A stretch of 39,249 nucleotides of DNA from a virus. Shown piece after piece: positions 1 to 7,236 of the stretch. The stretch lies in IMG/VR virus record IMGVR_UViG_3300020463_000046, positions 1 to 39,249 of that record. One strand, written 5' to 3'. Below the pieces are notes generated by a model that was given only the letters and a program-made list of their open reading frames with translations, ran no database searches and was not told where the DNA came from. How positions within the stretch are numbered: position 1 is the stretch's first letter; each line of letters begins with the position of its first letter. The position numbers were made by a program, and so were the translations under genes.

Positions 1-455
1 TATATTTGTTTATTAGTAAAAATGTTTAGTATAGTATTCCGCAATGAGTGACTATGAGTAATGATATAATAATTATCGCTTAGTAAAGTGAAGTAATTAT
101 TGTAGTAATGTATCATAGTATGTTTCATTTATTATATTATCTTAATCACATTGTATTATTTTTGTATAAATTTTAAGGGGAGTTGCTGAATAGCGGGCGA
201 ATATCTATGGAAATATGATAATATAGGTAAACATCGGGGAAAACAAGGGGGGCTCGGTCAAACTAAAACGATTTTACGTAACTAGTTGATAGTCAAATAG
301 ATAGGTGCTGGGCTACACTTCTATATATATAACTACTTTTAGTGTGACATAAGCCTTATAGAGTATATAAGTAACTACCTAGTGTCACTGTTTTTGTAAA
401 TAACACTCTTTTCCTGTAAGAATATACACTATACTATACAACAAAAGAAAATACA
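1..455. other. Non-coding leader region with iterated short motifs
   Basis: No plausible gene is seen here; all + frames are broken by frequent TAG/TAA. Three kinds of structure are visible: eight AGTA tetramers on the + strand between 15 and 120; a cluster of G-runs between 177 and 252 in otherwise AT-rich DNA; and a repeated TAACTAC...TAGTGT element at 330-349 and 372-389, with a weaker copy at 279-294. A TATTTTTG at 157-164 fits the Bacteroidetes -7 consensus TAnnTTTG, but no TTG lies at the expected upstream distance. The region precedes a long co-directional gene set, so a promoter or regulatory role is likely but unproven. Confidence 0.5.
330..389 (+). promoter_or_regulatory. Direct-repeat element, candidate operator
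   Basis: TAACTAC followed by TTTTAGTGTGAC (330-348) recurs as TAACTAC followed by CTAGTGTCAC (372-388), start to start 42 bases. The second copy includes the odd palindrome AGTG-T-CACT (381-389). A degenerate copy, TAACTA...GATAGTC, lies at 279-294. The pair sits 67-125 bases upstream of the first gene, where a regulator-binding site would be expected. No known binding protein is recognised. Confidence 0.3.
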
Positions 456-1049
456 ATGGCTAAAATCAATACATACCCTAAATTAACTAGTTTAAACCCG
501 AGTGATTTACTTATTATCACTGATGTTACTAGTTCTGAGAATCCAACACGCAACGTGACAGTGCAAGAACTAACCAATGCTTTACAGTTAGGACCATATC
601 CTACGTTTTATGTAATGAATGGTTTAGTCAACAACTTAGCATCGGCAACGGCTGGGTTTGATTATATGGAATGGACATCAAATGTTACAGGATCAGATCA
701 AATACCAGTAGTTAAATCAACCGACAGACTACAATTAATGTATGTTACTTGGGCTTGGATGGGTGAACTACCGGTAACAATAGGACCAGGCGAGTCTGTA
801 GACTTTAGCATTGGAACGTTTGTTGACAATATAAGAACTGAAATAACCAACTATACTAAAGAAGCTGACATATTTAGCATAACAGCTATAGATAATGGTA
901 CATTTCCAACCGGATCTAAAGATACGTCTAGTAATAATATATTTATAAAGAAAGATCAAATGATGGCTGTCGTGGGTAACGAAGTTGGATCATTAACACC
1001 TAATGATGGTGAACTAGCTATATCATTAAAATTTAAAGTAGTACAATAA
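456..1049 (+). CDS. Appendage-like protein with conserved N-terminal anchor
   Basis: A 197-residue protein. Residues 8-45 carry the pattern YPkLxxLnpSDLLiItDvTS...PTrnVtvqeLt, which is nearly repeated at the start of the next gene. In phage appendage proteins a shared N-terminus with divergent remainder usually means a virion-attachment segment followed by a variable distal domain, so a tail- or head-fibre role is inferred. The rest is acidic and beta-rich-looking, with no enzyme motif. The start is the first ATG after an A-rich leader (CAACAAAAGAAAATACA) without a Shine-Dalgarno. It is the first gene after the non-coding region and is separated from the next gene by one base, so the two are surely co-transcribed. 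The role is an inference from architecture only. Confidence 0.55.
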   Translation: MAKINTYPKLTSLNPSDLLIITDVTSSENPTRNVTVQELTNALQLGPYPTFYVMNGLVNNLASATAGFDYMEWTSNVTGSDQIPVVKSTDRLQLMYVTWAWMGELPVTIGPGESVDFSIGTFVDNIRTEITNYTKEADIFSITAIDNGTFPTGSKDTSSNNIFIKKDQMMAVVGNEVGSLTPNDGELAISLKFKVVQ

Positions 1050-1050
1050 C

Positions 1051-1854
1051 ATGGCAATAATATATACATATCCAAGACTAAGTAATTTAGATAACTCTGA
1101 TTTACTATTAATAAGTGACAGTACTTCGAAAAGAAAACCCACTATGAGTGTTAAGTTAGGTGATTTATCAACTCACATTGTACAATCACAAAACATTATA
1201 ACTGGTACAGGCACTTTAGACTCTGTACCTATTTTTACTGGGCCTAACACTATAGGTGATTCTATAATAACTTATGATGGTGCTGGCGCACCACAAAATG
1301 ACTTTATGTCAATAGGAGGAACAAATGTAGGTAACAATGGAGGGGTTGGTTTTGTTTCTACTGATTTTTTGCTTATTAAAGATATTTTCGCACTTGGTGG
1401 TGGTGTTGTTACTTTAAACGGTGATACACAAATAGGCGACGCTAGCACTGATCTTTTGACAGTAAATGCTGAATCAGTTTTTAACGCTAAAGTAAGATTA
1501 ACATCACCAGTATTTATTGAAGACGCAACAAGTTCTTCACTTGGTTTAAAGTTTGTACACCCAGCGGGTGGAGCATCATCAGTGGTTGACATGTATTTTG
1601 CAGGTGCTGGCGTTGGTTCAAAATTTATAATGTCAAGATCCGCTACAGGTGGAGCTGAAATAGAACTACAAGCTAACGGTGATATAAATTTAAATAGAAC
1701 TGGAAACGGCGGTATATTGCTAGGAAATTTACAAAGCTTTGCAAATGATGCTGCAGCAGGTGCCGGTGGACTTGTCTCAAATAAACTCTATCAAACAGAT
1801 GGAACAGCCCCAGCTCCGTTGAATATTGCTGGTATAGTCATGATAAAACAATAA
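1051..1854 (+). CDS. Appendage-like protein, paralogous N-terminus to the preceding gene
   Basis: A 267-residue protein beginning with the same anchor pattern as its upstream neighbour (YPrLsnLdnSDLLlIsDsTS...PTmsV, residues 7-38). After that the sequence differs: it is rich in Gly, Asn, Thr and Val, with short repeating beta-type segments (GTGTLDSVPIFTG, GDTQIGDASTDLLTVNA) like phage fibre or beta-helix proteins, and it ends in a small collapsed domain (LYQTDGTAPAPLNIAGIVMI). The pattern resembles fibre proteins that display a variable shaft or tip. No peptidase-like intramolecular chaperone motif is evident. It probably forms or connects to a receptor-binding fibre; this is an inference, and its partner is unknown. 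Confidence 0.55.
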   Translation: MAIIYTYPRLSNLDNSDLLLISDSTSKRKPTMSVKLGDLSTHIVQSQNIITGTGTLDSVPIFTGPNTIGDSIITYDGAGAPQNDFMSIGGTNVGNNGGVGFVSTDFLLIKDIFALGGGVVTLNGDTQIGDASTDLLTVNAESVFNAKVRLTSPVFIEDATSSSLGLKFVHPAGGASSVVDMYFAGAGVGSKFIMSRSATGGAEIELQANGDINLNRTGNGGILLGNLQSFANDAAAGAGGLVSNKLYQTDGTAPAPLNIAGIVMIKQ

Positions 1855-1911
1855 GTAAAAAATAAAAAAAACAAGTAATAATAAAATTATAAAATATTAA
1901 AAAATAAAATT

Positions 1912-3384
1912 ATGCAAGGATTTATAAACACAACAGCTGGTCTCAGGCCTTTACTTTTAGAGGGTATGGAAAAAGTGACCTATAGCACTATTAGTACAAC
2001 TGGCGGTTCAACTGGTGTGCTATCAATTCAATATATTCCTAACACTGGCATTGGCGGAGGAAACGTTTACGTATATATTCCGTTTTTTGAAAATAGTTCC
2101 TACGTATTAGAGCGTTTTTGGGATTGGGTCTCAACGGTGTCTGCTGGTGGAATAGGAAAAACTTTAAATAGTTTTTATAACAACACACCCTTTACAGGTA
2201 TTAGAACAGTAAGTTTTGACTCAGATTATAGTCAAGCTGACGCCTACGTAGTTAAAGTAGCAGACGATGCAACAATTGCGGAAACATGCGCTGTTTTATT
2301 TCAATCCCAAAGTGTTACAGGAACTTCAAATACTTTTTTAAACGTAGTTACTAATGCTTCTTTTAATACAGATCCTACTATTGGAGCTAAAGTTTATATA
2401 AGTAGTGCTCAAGGTTTTGAAAATTTTCAAGGAGGTAATTTTAATTCAGTTCCAAGCCCAATAAATCCGGCATTAGAAGATGGAACATACGCATGGTTAG
2501 TAGGAGATCCTGAAACTCTTGAAAAAGGTACAAATTTCCCTCAACAAGGTATTGTTTCTAGAGTTGAAATAAAATCCGGATTTATTATTGCGTCCGCAGT
2601 ATGTCCAATAGATTTTTCCGCACCTAATGCTGTAAGTGAAGTACAAGGATATATATACGTAAATTATTTCCCAGCTGGACCAGGTGCTACGACAAGTGGA
2701 GATGTTTGTTTTGATCTTTGGAGCCCGTTTGCTTCTACTACTGGATCTGCAAATATACCCTCTACACATGTAAATAATAGATGGATTCCTGTTAAATTAG
2801 GATTAATAATAGGATCTTCTATTTTACCCGCAACTAGTACTCCACCTAATTTTTATCCACCAACAGCTGGTAATCCCCTGTTCGGCGACTTTACTCAATC
2901 ATGGTTTCAATGTAGTTATTATGGTGGTCTTGGTGGTGATGGTATACCGCCAAATACATTAGTGTATATGAAAGATGAAGCTAGTGGAGAATATAGATTA
3001 CTTGAACCTGGTAACACGTGGACATTACCTCAAGTACCAGTTCCACAAAACCCGCCTTCAAATATGGGAGGTGATGGAAATATACCTGCTGGCGATCCAA
3101 GATTATATATGTATGACCAGTTTTATGGTGGAAATAATAAAGTTATAGCGATTCCAAGCCAGCAAACTCTTCAACAAGATGCTACTGCTGAACCTTATGC
3201 TTTTAGAATTAATTGGGGTGATGTATGGACAGGATATGTACAACAAAATAATGATCCTTTATCTTGTAATTATTTTAAATCAGGTACTAGCAACTTCGGA
3301 AGCACGTTATTTGGCACAAGTATGGTACAAGTTGGTTCTCAAGGTAGAATGAACGGACCAAGCAACACTTGCGACTTTAGTTAA
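1912..3384 (+). CDS. Unknown, probable virion surface or tail protein
   Basis: A 490-residue protein without a recognised domain. It is rich in Gly, Pro, Asn, Ser and aromatics and poor in Lys/Glu-rich helix, so it is probably mostly beta structure, as in phage surface proteins. Three cysteines (in NNDPLSCNYF, WFQCSYY, NTCDFS) lie toward the C-terminus. A Gly/Pro-rich stretch near residues 375-395 (VPVPQNPPSNMGGDGNIPAG) looks like a hinge. The 57-base upstream gap is A/T-only and has no Shine-Dalgarno (AAAAAATAAAATTATG). It sits between the anchor-type fibre genes and small unknown genes, which supports an appendage role, but nothing in the sequence proves it. Confidence 0.45.
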   Translation: MQGFINTTAGLRPLLLEGMEKVTYSTISTTGGSTGVLSIQYIPNTGIGGGNVYVYIPFFENSSYVLERFWDWVSTVSAGGIGKTLNSFYNNTPFTGIRTVSFDSDYSQADAYVVKVADDATIAETCAVLFQSQSVTGTSNTFLNVVTNASFNTDPTIGAKVYISSAQGFENFQGGNFNSVPSPINPALEDGTYAWLVGDPETLEKGTNFPQQGIVSRVEIKSGFIIASAVCPIDFSAPNAVSEVQGYIYVNYFPAGPGATTSGDVCFDLWSPFASTTGSANIPSTHVNNRWIPVKLGLIIGSSILPATSTPPNFYPPTAGNPLFGDFTQSWFQCSYYGGLGGDGIPPNTLVYMKDEASGEYRLLEPGNTWTLPQVPVPQNPPSNMGGDGNIPAGDPRLYMYDQFYGGNNKVIAIPSQQTLQQDATAEPYAFRINWGDVWTGYVQQNNDPLSCNYFKSGTSNFGSTLFGTSMVQVGSQGRMNGPSNTCDFS

Positions 3385-3409
3385 AATATAAAATATAAAA
3401 AATTTAAAA

Positions 3410-3916
3410 ATGAATTACGTTAAAATATATAACAACACAAAAAAATCGCCAGAAAAATTTCTTATAGGTATTATAAACGCTAAACTTGTAGAATCTATTG
3501 AATGGTATAGAAGACCAGCTTCTACCGAGGCAGGAGGACAAGAATATCAAATTCACGGTTCTTATTATGGATCAAGCGCAGATGTAGACTTTAGTTTAAA
3601 CTTACCCATGATTATGAATAGTTTTATTTATGATACAGATGAAAAAAGAGCTAGGATCATGAATATAATATGTGATGGTATGACTAAAGCATGTCAAGCT
3701 ACTTTTACGACACCTGGCCAAACAGTAATAAATTATTATCCACCTCTTAATATTGGAAACGATTTTGTAATAGAAACTAATCCTTTTCAACCTCAACAAC
3801 AAATAGGAGAACCTAGCGAAGGATTTGAAAAAGGTATGCTTGAACATCATGAGGAAATACCTCATCATGAACTTGAAAAAGGTGTGCTTGAAGGATTAGA
3901 ACCAGTGGCTGGATAA
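3410..3916 (+). CDS. Conserved-type hypothetical protein with acidic His/Glu tail
   Basis: A 168-residue unknown. Residues 1-120 look like a compact alpha/beta domain with Tyr/Asn-rich beta segments. The C-terminus is low-complexity and acidic, with an internal near-repeat: FEKGMLEHHEEIPH followed by HELEKGVLEGLEPV. The first HHEEIPH lacks zinc-protease spacing (HExxH is not satisfied). The leader is A/T-only. It shares the transcription unit with the flanking genes, 25 bases after the previous stop and 49 before the next start. No function can be assigned. Confidence 0.4.
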   Translation: MNYVKIYNNTKKSPEKFLIGIINAKLVESIEWYRRPASTEAGGQEYQIHGSYYGSSADVDFSLNLPMIMNSFIYDTDEKRARIMNIICDGMTKACQATFTTPGQTVINYYPPLNIGNDFVIETNPFQPQQQIGEPSEGFEKGMLEHHEEIPHHELEKGVLEGLEPVAG

Positions 3917-3965
3917 CATAAGCTTAAAATAAATAACCAATTAATAACAATTAAAACCAAAACCA

Positions 3966-4250
3966 ATGACAATTTATTATTCGACTAATTCGTGGAGTAG
4001 TCAACCACAAGTATCCGATGAAACCAAAAAACTATGGGAACACGTAGCTGAAAAGAAAAATTGGCGAATTGTTCAATTACCAAATGGATTTTATCAAACC
4101 GAACACCATACTTTAGAAGATGAGTGGGCTGATGTCACTAGACGTGAAACAGTTGAAGGTGCTGAACAAGCAATTGATAGTTCTGTAGAACATTATAGAA
4201 AAAAACTAGATTACTTAAAAGGACCTAAGGTAATAAAAACCTTTGAATAA
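3966..4250 (+). CDS. Small hypothetical protein preceding the chaperonin operon
   Basis: A 94-residue soluble protein with several Trp and charged residues (KLWEHVAEKKNWRIVQLPNG) and a helical C-terminal half (VEGAEQAIDSSVEHYRKKLDYL). The leader AACAATTAAAACCAAAACCA has no Shine-Dalgarno. Similar short Trp-containing proteins are common in marine phage genomes, but the function is unknown. It ends 32 bases before groEL, so it probably shares a transcript with it. Confidence 0.4.
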   Translation: MTIYYSTNSWSSQPQVSDETKKLWEHVAEKKNWRIVQLPNGFYQTEHHTLEDEWADVTRRETVEGAEQAIDSSVEHYRKKLDYLKGPKVIKTFE

Positions 4251-4260
4251 TATTATATAA

Positions 4261-4280
4261 TTAAATTAAATTAAATTAAA
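4261..4280 (+). promoter_or_regulatory. Translation leader made of four TTAAA units before groEL
   Basis: Four perfect TTAAA units end two bases before the groEL ATG (4283), where a ribosome-binding site would lie. There is no purine-rich Shine-Dalgarno. Three TTAAA units stand in the same place before 29844. A/T-only leaders are known in Bacteroidetes, where Shine-Dalgarno use is rare and A-rich upstream sequence aids initiation. Confidence 0.45.
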
Positions 4281-4282
4281 TC

Positions 4283-5830
4283 ATGGCAGAAGCTATAGTA
4301 AAGAATCTTAACTTTGGTAACGAAGGGAGAGATAAAATATTTAAAGGAATAGAAAAACTCACAAAAGCTGTTAGCTCCACACTTGGGGCTAGCGGTAAGT
4401 GTGTTATACTTGAAGATAATAGTGGTAAACCCATTATAACAAAAGATGGTGTAACAGTTGCAGATTCTATATTTCTTAGAGATCCAGTAGAAAATATTGG
4501 AGCAACGTTATTAAAAGAAGCAGCTCGCAAAACAGTTAAAGAAGCTGGAGACGGAACAACAACTGCAACAATACTAGCACACGCAATTATTGACGCTGCT
4601 TATAAGCATGACGACAAAGATGTTAGAGCAGTTAAAGAACAAATACTAAAAGGGGTTGACAAACTAATAAAGCAATTAGAAAAACAATCTGTACCTGTAA
4701 AAGATAAAATAGATGATATAGCAATAATATCAACAAACAATGATAAGGCTTTAGGATCTATTATAGCTGATGCTTTTAAAAAAGTAGGAGACTCAGGTTT
4801 AGTAGTAATGGAACCATCTACAGAAGGTGAGACTCATGTGGAAGTTGTAGAAGGTGTAGAATACAACAAAGGATTATTAAACCCTAATTTTATAACAAAT
4901 AAAGATAGTGGAACTGCTGAACTAGAAAACCCACTAGTTTTAATTATAGATTCTAAAGTTGAATCAATAAGACAAATTCAACCAGTATTAGAACATGTTA
5001 TAAAAACAAAAGAACCTTTATTAATAATTGGTGAAGTAGAATCAAATGTTTTATCTGCTTTGTTAATGAATAAAATGAAAGGTAATATAAAAATAAACGT
5101 TTTAGATCCACCTGCTTATGGATTAAGGCGTAAAGAAATATTAGATGATTTAGCTTTGTTAACAGGTTCCACTATTGTTAACGAAGATCTTGGAGATGAT
5201 TTAAATTCTATTGAAATAGATTACTTAGGACGATGTGTTAAAGTAGTTACTGAAAAAGATAAATCAATAATTAGAGTTGAAAAAGATTCAGAAGAGATTG
5301 AATCAATTATAGATCAAATAAGATCTAAGTTATTAGACAACAATAAAGAACATATAAGGATAGGGTTAGAACAAAGACTAGCTAGATTATCTGCAAAAGT
5401 TGCTGTTGTCAAAGTTGGTGCTAATTCAGCTATTGAATTAAAAGAAAAGCAAGATAGAGTAGAAGATGCTATTTGTGCTACTAAAGCAGCGATAAAAGAA
5501 GGCATAGTGCCAGGTGGTGGTATAGCTTTATTAAACGCTACAAAGGTTTTAGACTCAAATATATCTGGAGAAAAAATACTACAAGAAGCTGTTAAAGCGC
5601 CATATAAAAATATTTTACACAATGCTGGTTTACCAGTAGTTGATCCGGTTAGGAAAGGCATGGGTGTAAATGTGGTTACAGGAAATATGGTAAATATGAT
5701 TAAAGCTGGTATTATTGATCCACTACTTGTTACAAAGAGTGCTTTAAAAAACGCAGCTTCGGTCGCAACAACGATATTATCAACTGATTGTGTAATTAAT
5801 AATATTAGAATTGATGAAAGCAGTAGGTAA
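4283..5830 (+). CDS. groEL: Phage-encoded 60-kDa chaperonin, GroEL family
   Basis: A 515-residue chaperonin that should form the ATP-driven folding chamber, perhaps for phage structural proteins. Hallmarks are present: ITKDGVTVA with Asp55 (E. coli D52), GDGTTTAT at 89-96 with Asp90 (D87), RVEDA with the hydrolytic Asp395 (D398), and EGIVPGGG at 407-413. The apical domain keeps EGVEY..G.L.PNFI and PLLII. Oddities: the ATP-loop LGPKG is LGASG here (34-38), and several hydrophobic apical substrate/GroES contacts are changed (the equivalents of Y199, Y203 and L234 read Leu, Asn and Gln). The segment after GGG is shortened relative to E. coli, and the Gly/Met tail is missing (548 residues in E. 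coli). Stop codon and groES start overlap by 20 bases, implying translational coupling. Phage GroELs are known (e.g. phage EL), so the family call is secure and the substrate is inferred. Confidence 0.97.
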   Translation: MAEAIVKNLNFGNEGRDKIFKGIEKLTKAVSSTLGASGKCVILEDNSGKPIITKDGVTVADSIFLRDPVENIGATLLKEAARKTVKEAGDGTTTATILAHAIIDAAYKHDDKDVRAVKEQILKGVDKLIKQLEKQSVPVKDKIDDIAIISTNNDKALGSIIADAFKKVGDSGLVVMEPSTEGETHVEVVEGVEYNKGLLNPNFITNKDSGTAELENPLVLIIDSKVESIRQIQPVLEHVIKTKEPLLIIGEVESNVLSALLMNKMKGNIKINVLDPPAYGLRRKEILDDLALLTGSTIVNEDLGDDLNSIEIDYLGRCVKVVTEKDKSIIRVEKDSEEIESIIDQIRSKLLDNNKEHIRIGLEQRLARLSAKVAVVKVGANSAIELKEKQDRVEDAICATKAAIKEGIVPGGGIALLNATKVLDSNISGEKILQEAVKAPYKNILHNAGLPVVDPVRKGMGVNVVTGNMVNMIKAGIIDPLLVTKSALKNAASVATTILSTDCVINNIRIDESSR

Positions 5831-6071
5831 TTATTTGTTGATTAAACAAGAAAAAAAAGGTACAACAAAAACCGACGGTGGTTTGTTGTTATCTGAAAAA
5901 GATCGCACAGATATTAGGTATGTTGAAGCCGAGGTTTATGACCCAGGCCAACACGAGATGTTAAATAAAGGCGATAAAATATTTTATGACAGAGTTGCTG
6001 GGCATAAAATAGAGCATAATAATGAAGAATATATTGTTATAAAAATACAAGATATTGTCGTTGTTTTATGA
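5811..6071 (+). CDS. groES: Short co-chaperonin, GroES family
   Basis: An 86-residue co-chaperonin that should cap the GroEL encoded just upstream. The mobile-loop core TKTDGGLLLSE (19-29) matches the GroEL-binding GGIVL of E. coli GroES, and NKGDKIFYDRVAG (52-64) and EEYIVIKIQDIVVV (72-85) match VGDIVIF and the C-terminal strand. It is about ten residues shorter than E. coli GroES; the missing part falls in the roof-hairpin region, which is reduced to DPGQHEML. The start overlaps the last 20 bases of groEL; the second Met (5814) is an equally possible start. Its stop overlaps the next gene's start as ATGA. Pairing with the neighbouring GroEL is strongly implied by the coupling. Confidence 0.9.
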   Translation: MMKAVGNYLLIKQEKKGTTKTDGGLLLSEKDRTDIRYVEAEVYDPGQHEMLNKGDKIFYDRVAGHKIEHNNEEYIVIKIQDIVVVL

Positions 6072-6514
6072 AAAGGCTAGAGGCGGGAGATATTAAAAAT
6101 CTTAATCTGCTAAAACACTACCGGATTATACGCAAGTGGGCCTGTAGAAACAACGACTTAACAGATGCTGAATTAGAATTATTGATATACTTAGACTGTA
6201 TAGACATGTTTACTATTGATGATTTTAAAATGGGTAGTTATTCTTTTAGTTGGAATAATAGAAGATGGAATAAGTTAATTCAAAATGATTGGATTGTAGT
6301 TTGGCGAAAAAGAAACAGAACAACCCAGAAATATAACATATATAAAGTTTCTTTTAAAGGTAAACAATTAATCTCAAGAATATATAGAATTATACTAGGT
6401 GAAGAAGATATACCTACAAGTGAAAGAAGAAACTGTATAATGAAAGGTAAAACATACATGGATAAGGTATTACAAACATCCGTGTATAATGTAAATAAAG
6501 ATAAAAATAGATAA
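6068..6514 (+). CDS. Small basic protein, possible winged-helix DNA-binding
   Basis: A 148-residue basic protein, translationally coupled to groES by an ATGA overlap. Residues 12-105 have the helix-helix-helix-wing order expected of a MarR-like winged helix: LLKHYRIIRKWAC, DAELELLIYL, FTIDDF, WNNRRWNKLIQNDWI, then a basic strand-turn-strand VVWRKRNRTTQKYNIYKVS, and a dimerisation-type helix GKQLISRIYRIILG. The fold is read from pattern, not from a family match. It might regulate phage transcription or bind the genome. The C-terminal tail is Lys/Arg-rich. Function is unproven. Confidence 0.5.
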   Translation: MKRLEAGDIKNLNLLKHYRIIRKWACRNNDLTDAELELLIYLDCIDMFTIDDFKMGSYSFSWNNRRWNKLIQNDWIVVWRKRNRTTQKYNIYKVSFKGKQLISRIYRIILGEEDIPTSERRNCIMKGKTYMDKVLQTSVYNVNKDKNR

Positions 6515-6515
6515 T

Positions 6516-6986
6516 ATGAGTGTAGCTTCAGCAATGGCAACAAGAATGACCTCCATGCAACAAGACTTGCAAGACCAAATAAACCAACCAGGAGGATTAG
6601 CAGGTGCGTTACCAGGAGGAATGATGGGAATGGGTAATGCAAATCTTGCTATGCGGCTAGCACAAAAAGCTAAAGCAAGAAAAGCTGCTAGACAAAAACG
6701 TGGTTTAGGAGGAGCTGCAGGAGCTGTAGGATCTGTTACAGGCGCATTAGCCGGTGGAGATAATGGTAGGTTGGACACTATTGAATCTAGACTAACTGCT
6801 TTAGAAGGTGGAACAGAAGGTGATATTACACAACCATCACCAACAGTTAATGTTCCAGTGTCACCAGAACAAGGTATTGGAGCAGCTCCAGCATTACCAA
6901 AGCCTACAATGGCTACAGCTGAGCAGATGTTTAGCAGAGGAGATTTAAGACAAATAGCTGCAGGCGCGGGTAAATTTAAAAAATAA
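6516..6986 (+). CDS. Low-complexity Ala/Gly/Met-rich protein, probably virion-associated
   Basis: A 156-residue protein of strongly biased composition. It has an N-terminal amphipathic helix (MATRMTSMQQDLQDQ), a Gly/Met segment (LPGGMMGMGNANLAMRL), a basic Ala/Lys/Arg segment (AQKAKARKAARQKRG, about 50-65), a small Gly/Ala hydrophobic patch (LGGAAGAVGSVTGALAGG) and an acidic coiled-coil-like piece (RLDTIESRLTALEGG). A basic-plus-hydrophobic make-up like this is seen in internal or DNA-contacting virion proteins, but no family is recognised. It starts one base after the upstream stop. Role unknown. Confidence 0.4.
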   Translation: MSVASAMATRMTSMQQDLQDQINQPGGLAGALPGGMMGMGNANLAMRLAQKAKARKAARQKRGLGGAAGAVGSVTGALAGGDNGRLDTIESRLTALEGGTEGDITQPSPTVNVPVSPEQGIGAAPALPKPTMATAEQMFSRGDLRQIAAGAGKFKK

Positions 6987-7007
6987 TAATAAACAAAAAT
7001 CAAAATT

Positions 7008-7226
7008 ATGGATCACTACAAAAATGACCCTCATGCTGAGTTGCATGGAAAAGGAAAAGTAGGTATTGTTGGGGAATCTCATATATGGGACGGACCTTTA
7101 AATCAACAAGGTAGACTACACGGTAAGGGTGCTAGTAATGGAATAACTGGAATGAAGTTAAAGCATGCTGGCGTACCTTATAAAGGACTTAACGCTGTTC
7201 TTTGCGCTCAAGGCAGAGAATATTAA
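7008..7226 (+). CDS. Small Gly/His-rich hypothetical protein
   Basis: A 72-residue protein with repeated HGKG segments (AELHGKGKVG near 11-20, RLHGKGASNG near 36-45). The leader is AAACAAAAATCAAAATT with no Shine-Dalgarno. It is one of a run of small genes between the chaperonins and the lysis genes. No domain is recognised. It may be a small virion component like the His-rich protein further along, but this is a guess. Confidence 0.35.
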   Translation: MDHYKNDPHAELHGKGKVGIVGESHIWDGPLNQQGRLHGKGASNGITGMKLKHAGVPYKGLNAVLCAQGREY

Positions 7227-7236
7227 TAAAATAAAT

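Noticed and set aside
157-164. TATTTTTG as a Bacteroidetes -7 promoter element
   Set aside because: It fits TAnnTTTG, but no TTG lies about 19-23 bases upstream, so it is kept only as a remark in the leader region entry.
382-389. GTGTCACT shared by the leader region and the hairpin at 21577-21584, as a common regulatory element
   Set aside because: An eight-base match is expected about once by chance in a window of this size.
768-959. Antisense open frames of 60-120 codons across many genes (for example here, 1272-1592, 5314-5661, 6470-7003)
   Set aside because: Each is the antisense shadow of a well-supported + gene, with low-complexity or Cys/Ser-rich translation and no leader or motif.
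7165-7236. An earlier ATG for the spike-base-like gene
   Set aside because: It lies inside the previous gene, and the family-like sequence begins after the ATG at 7237, which follows an A/T leader.
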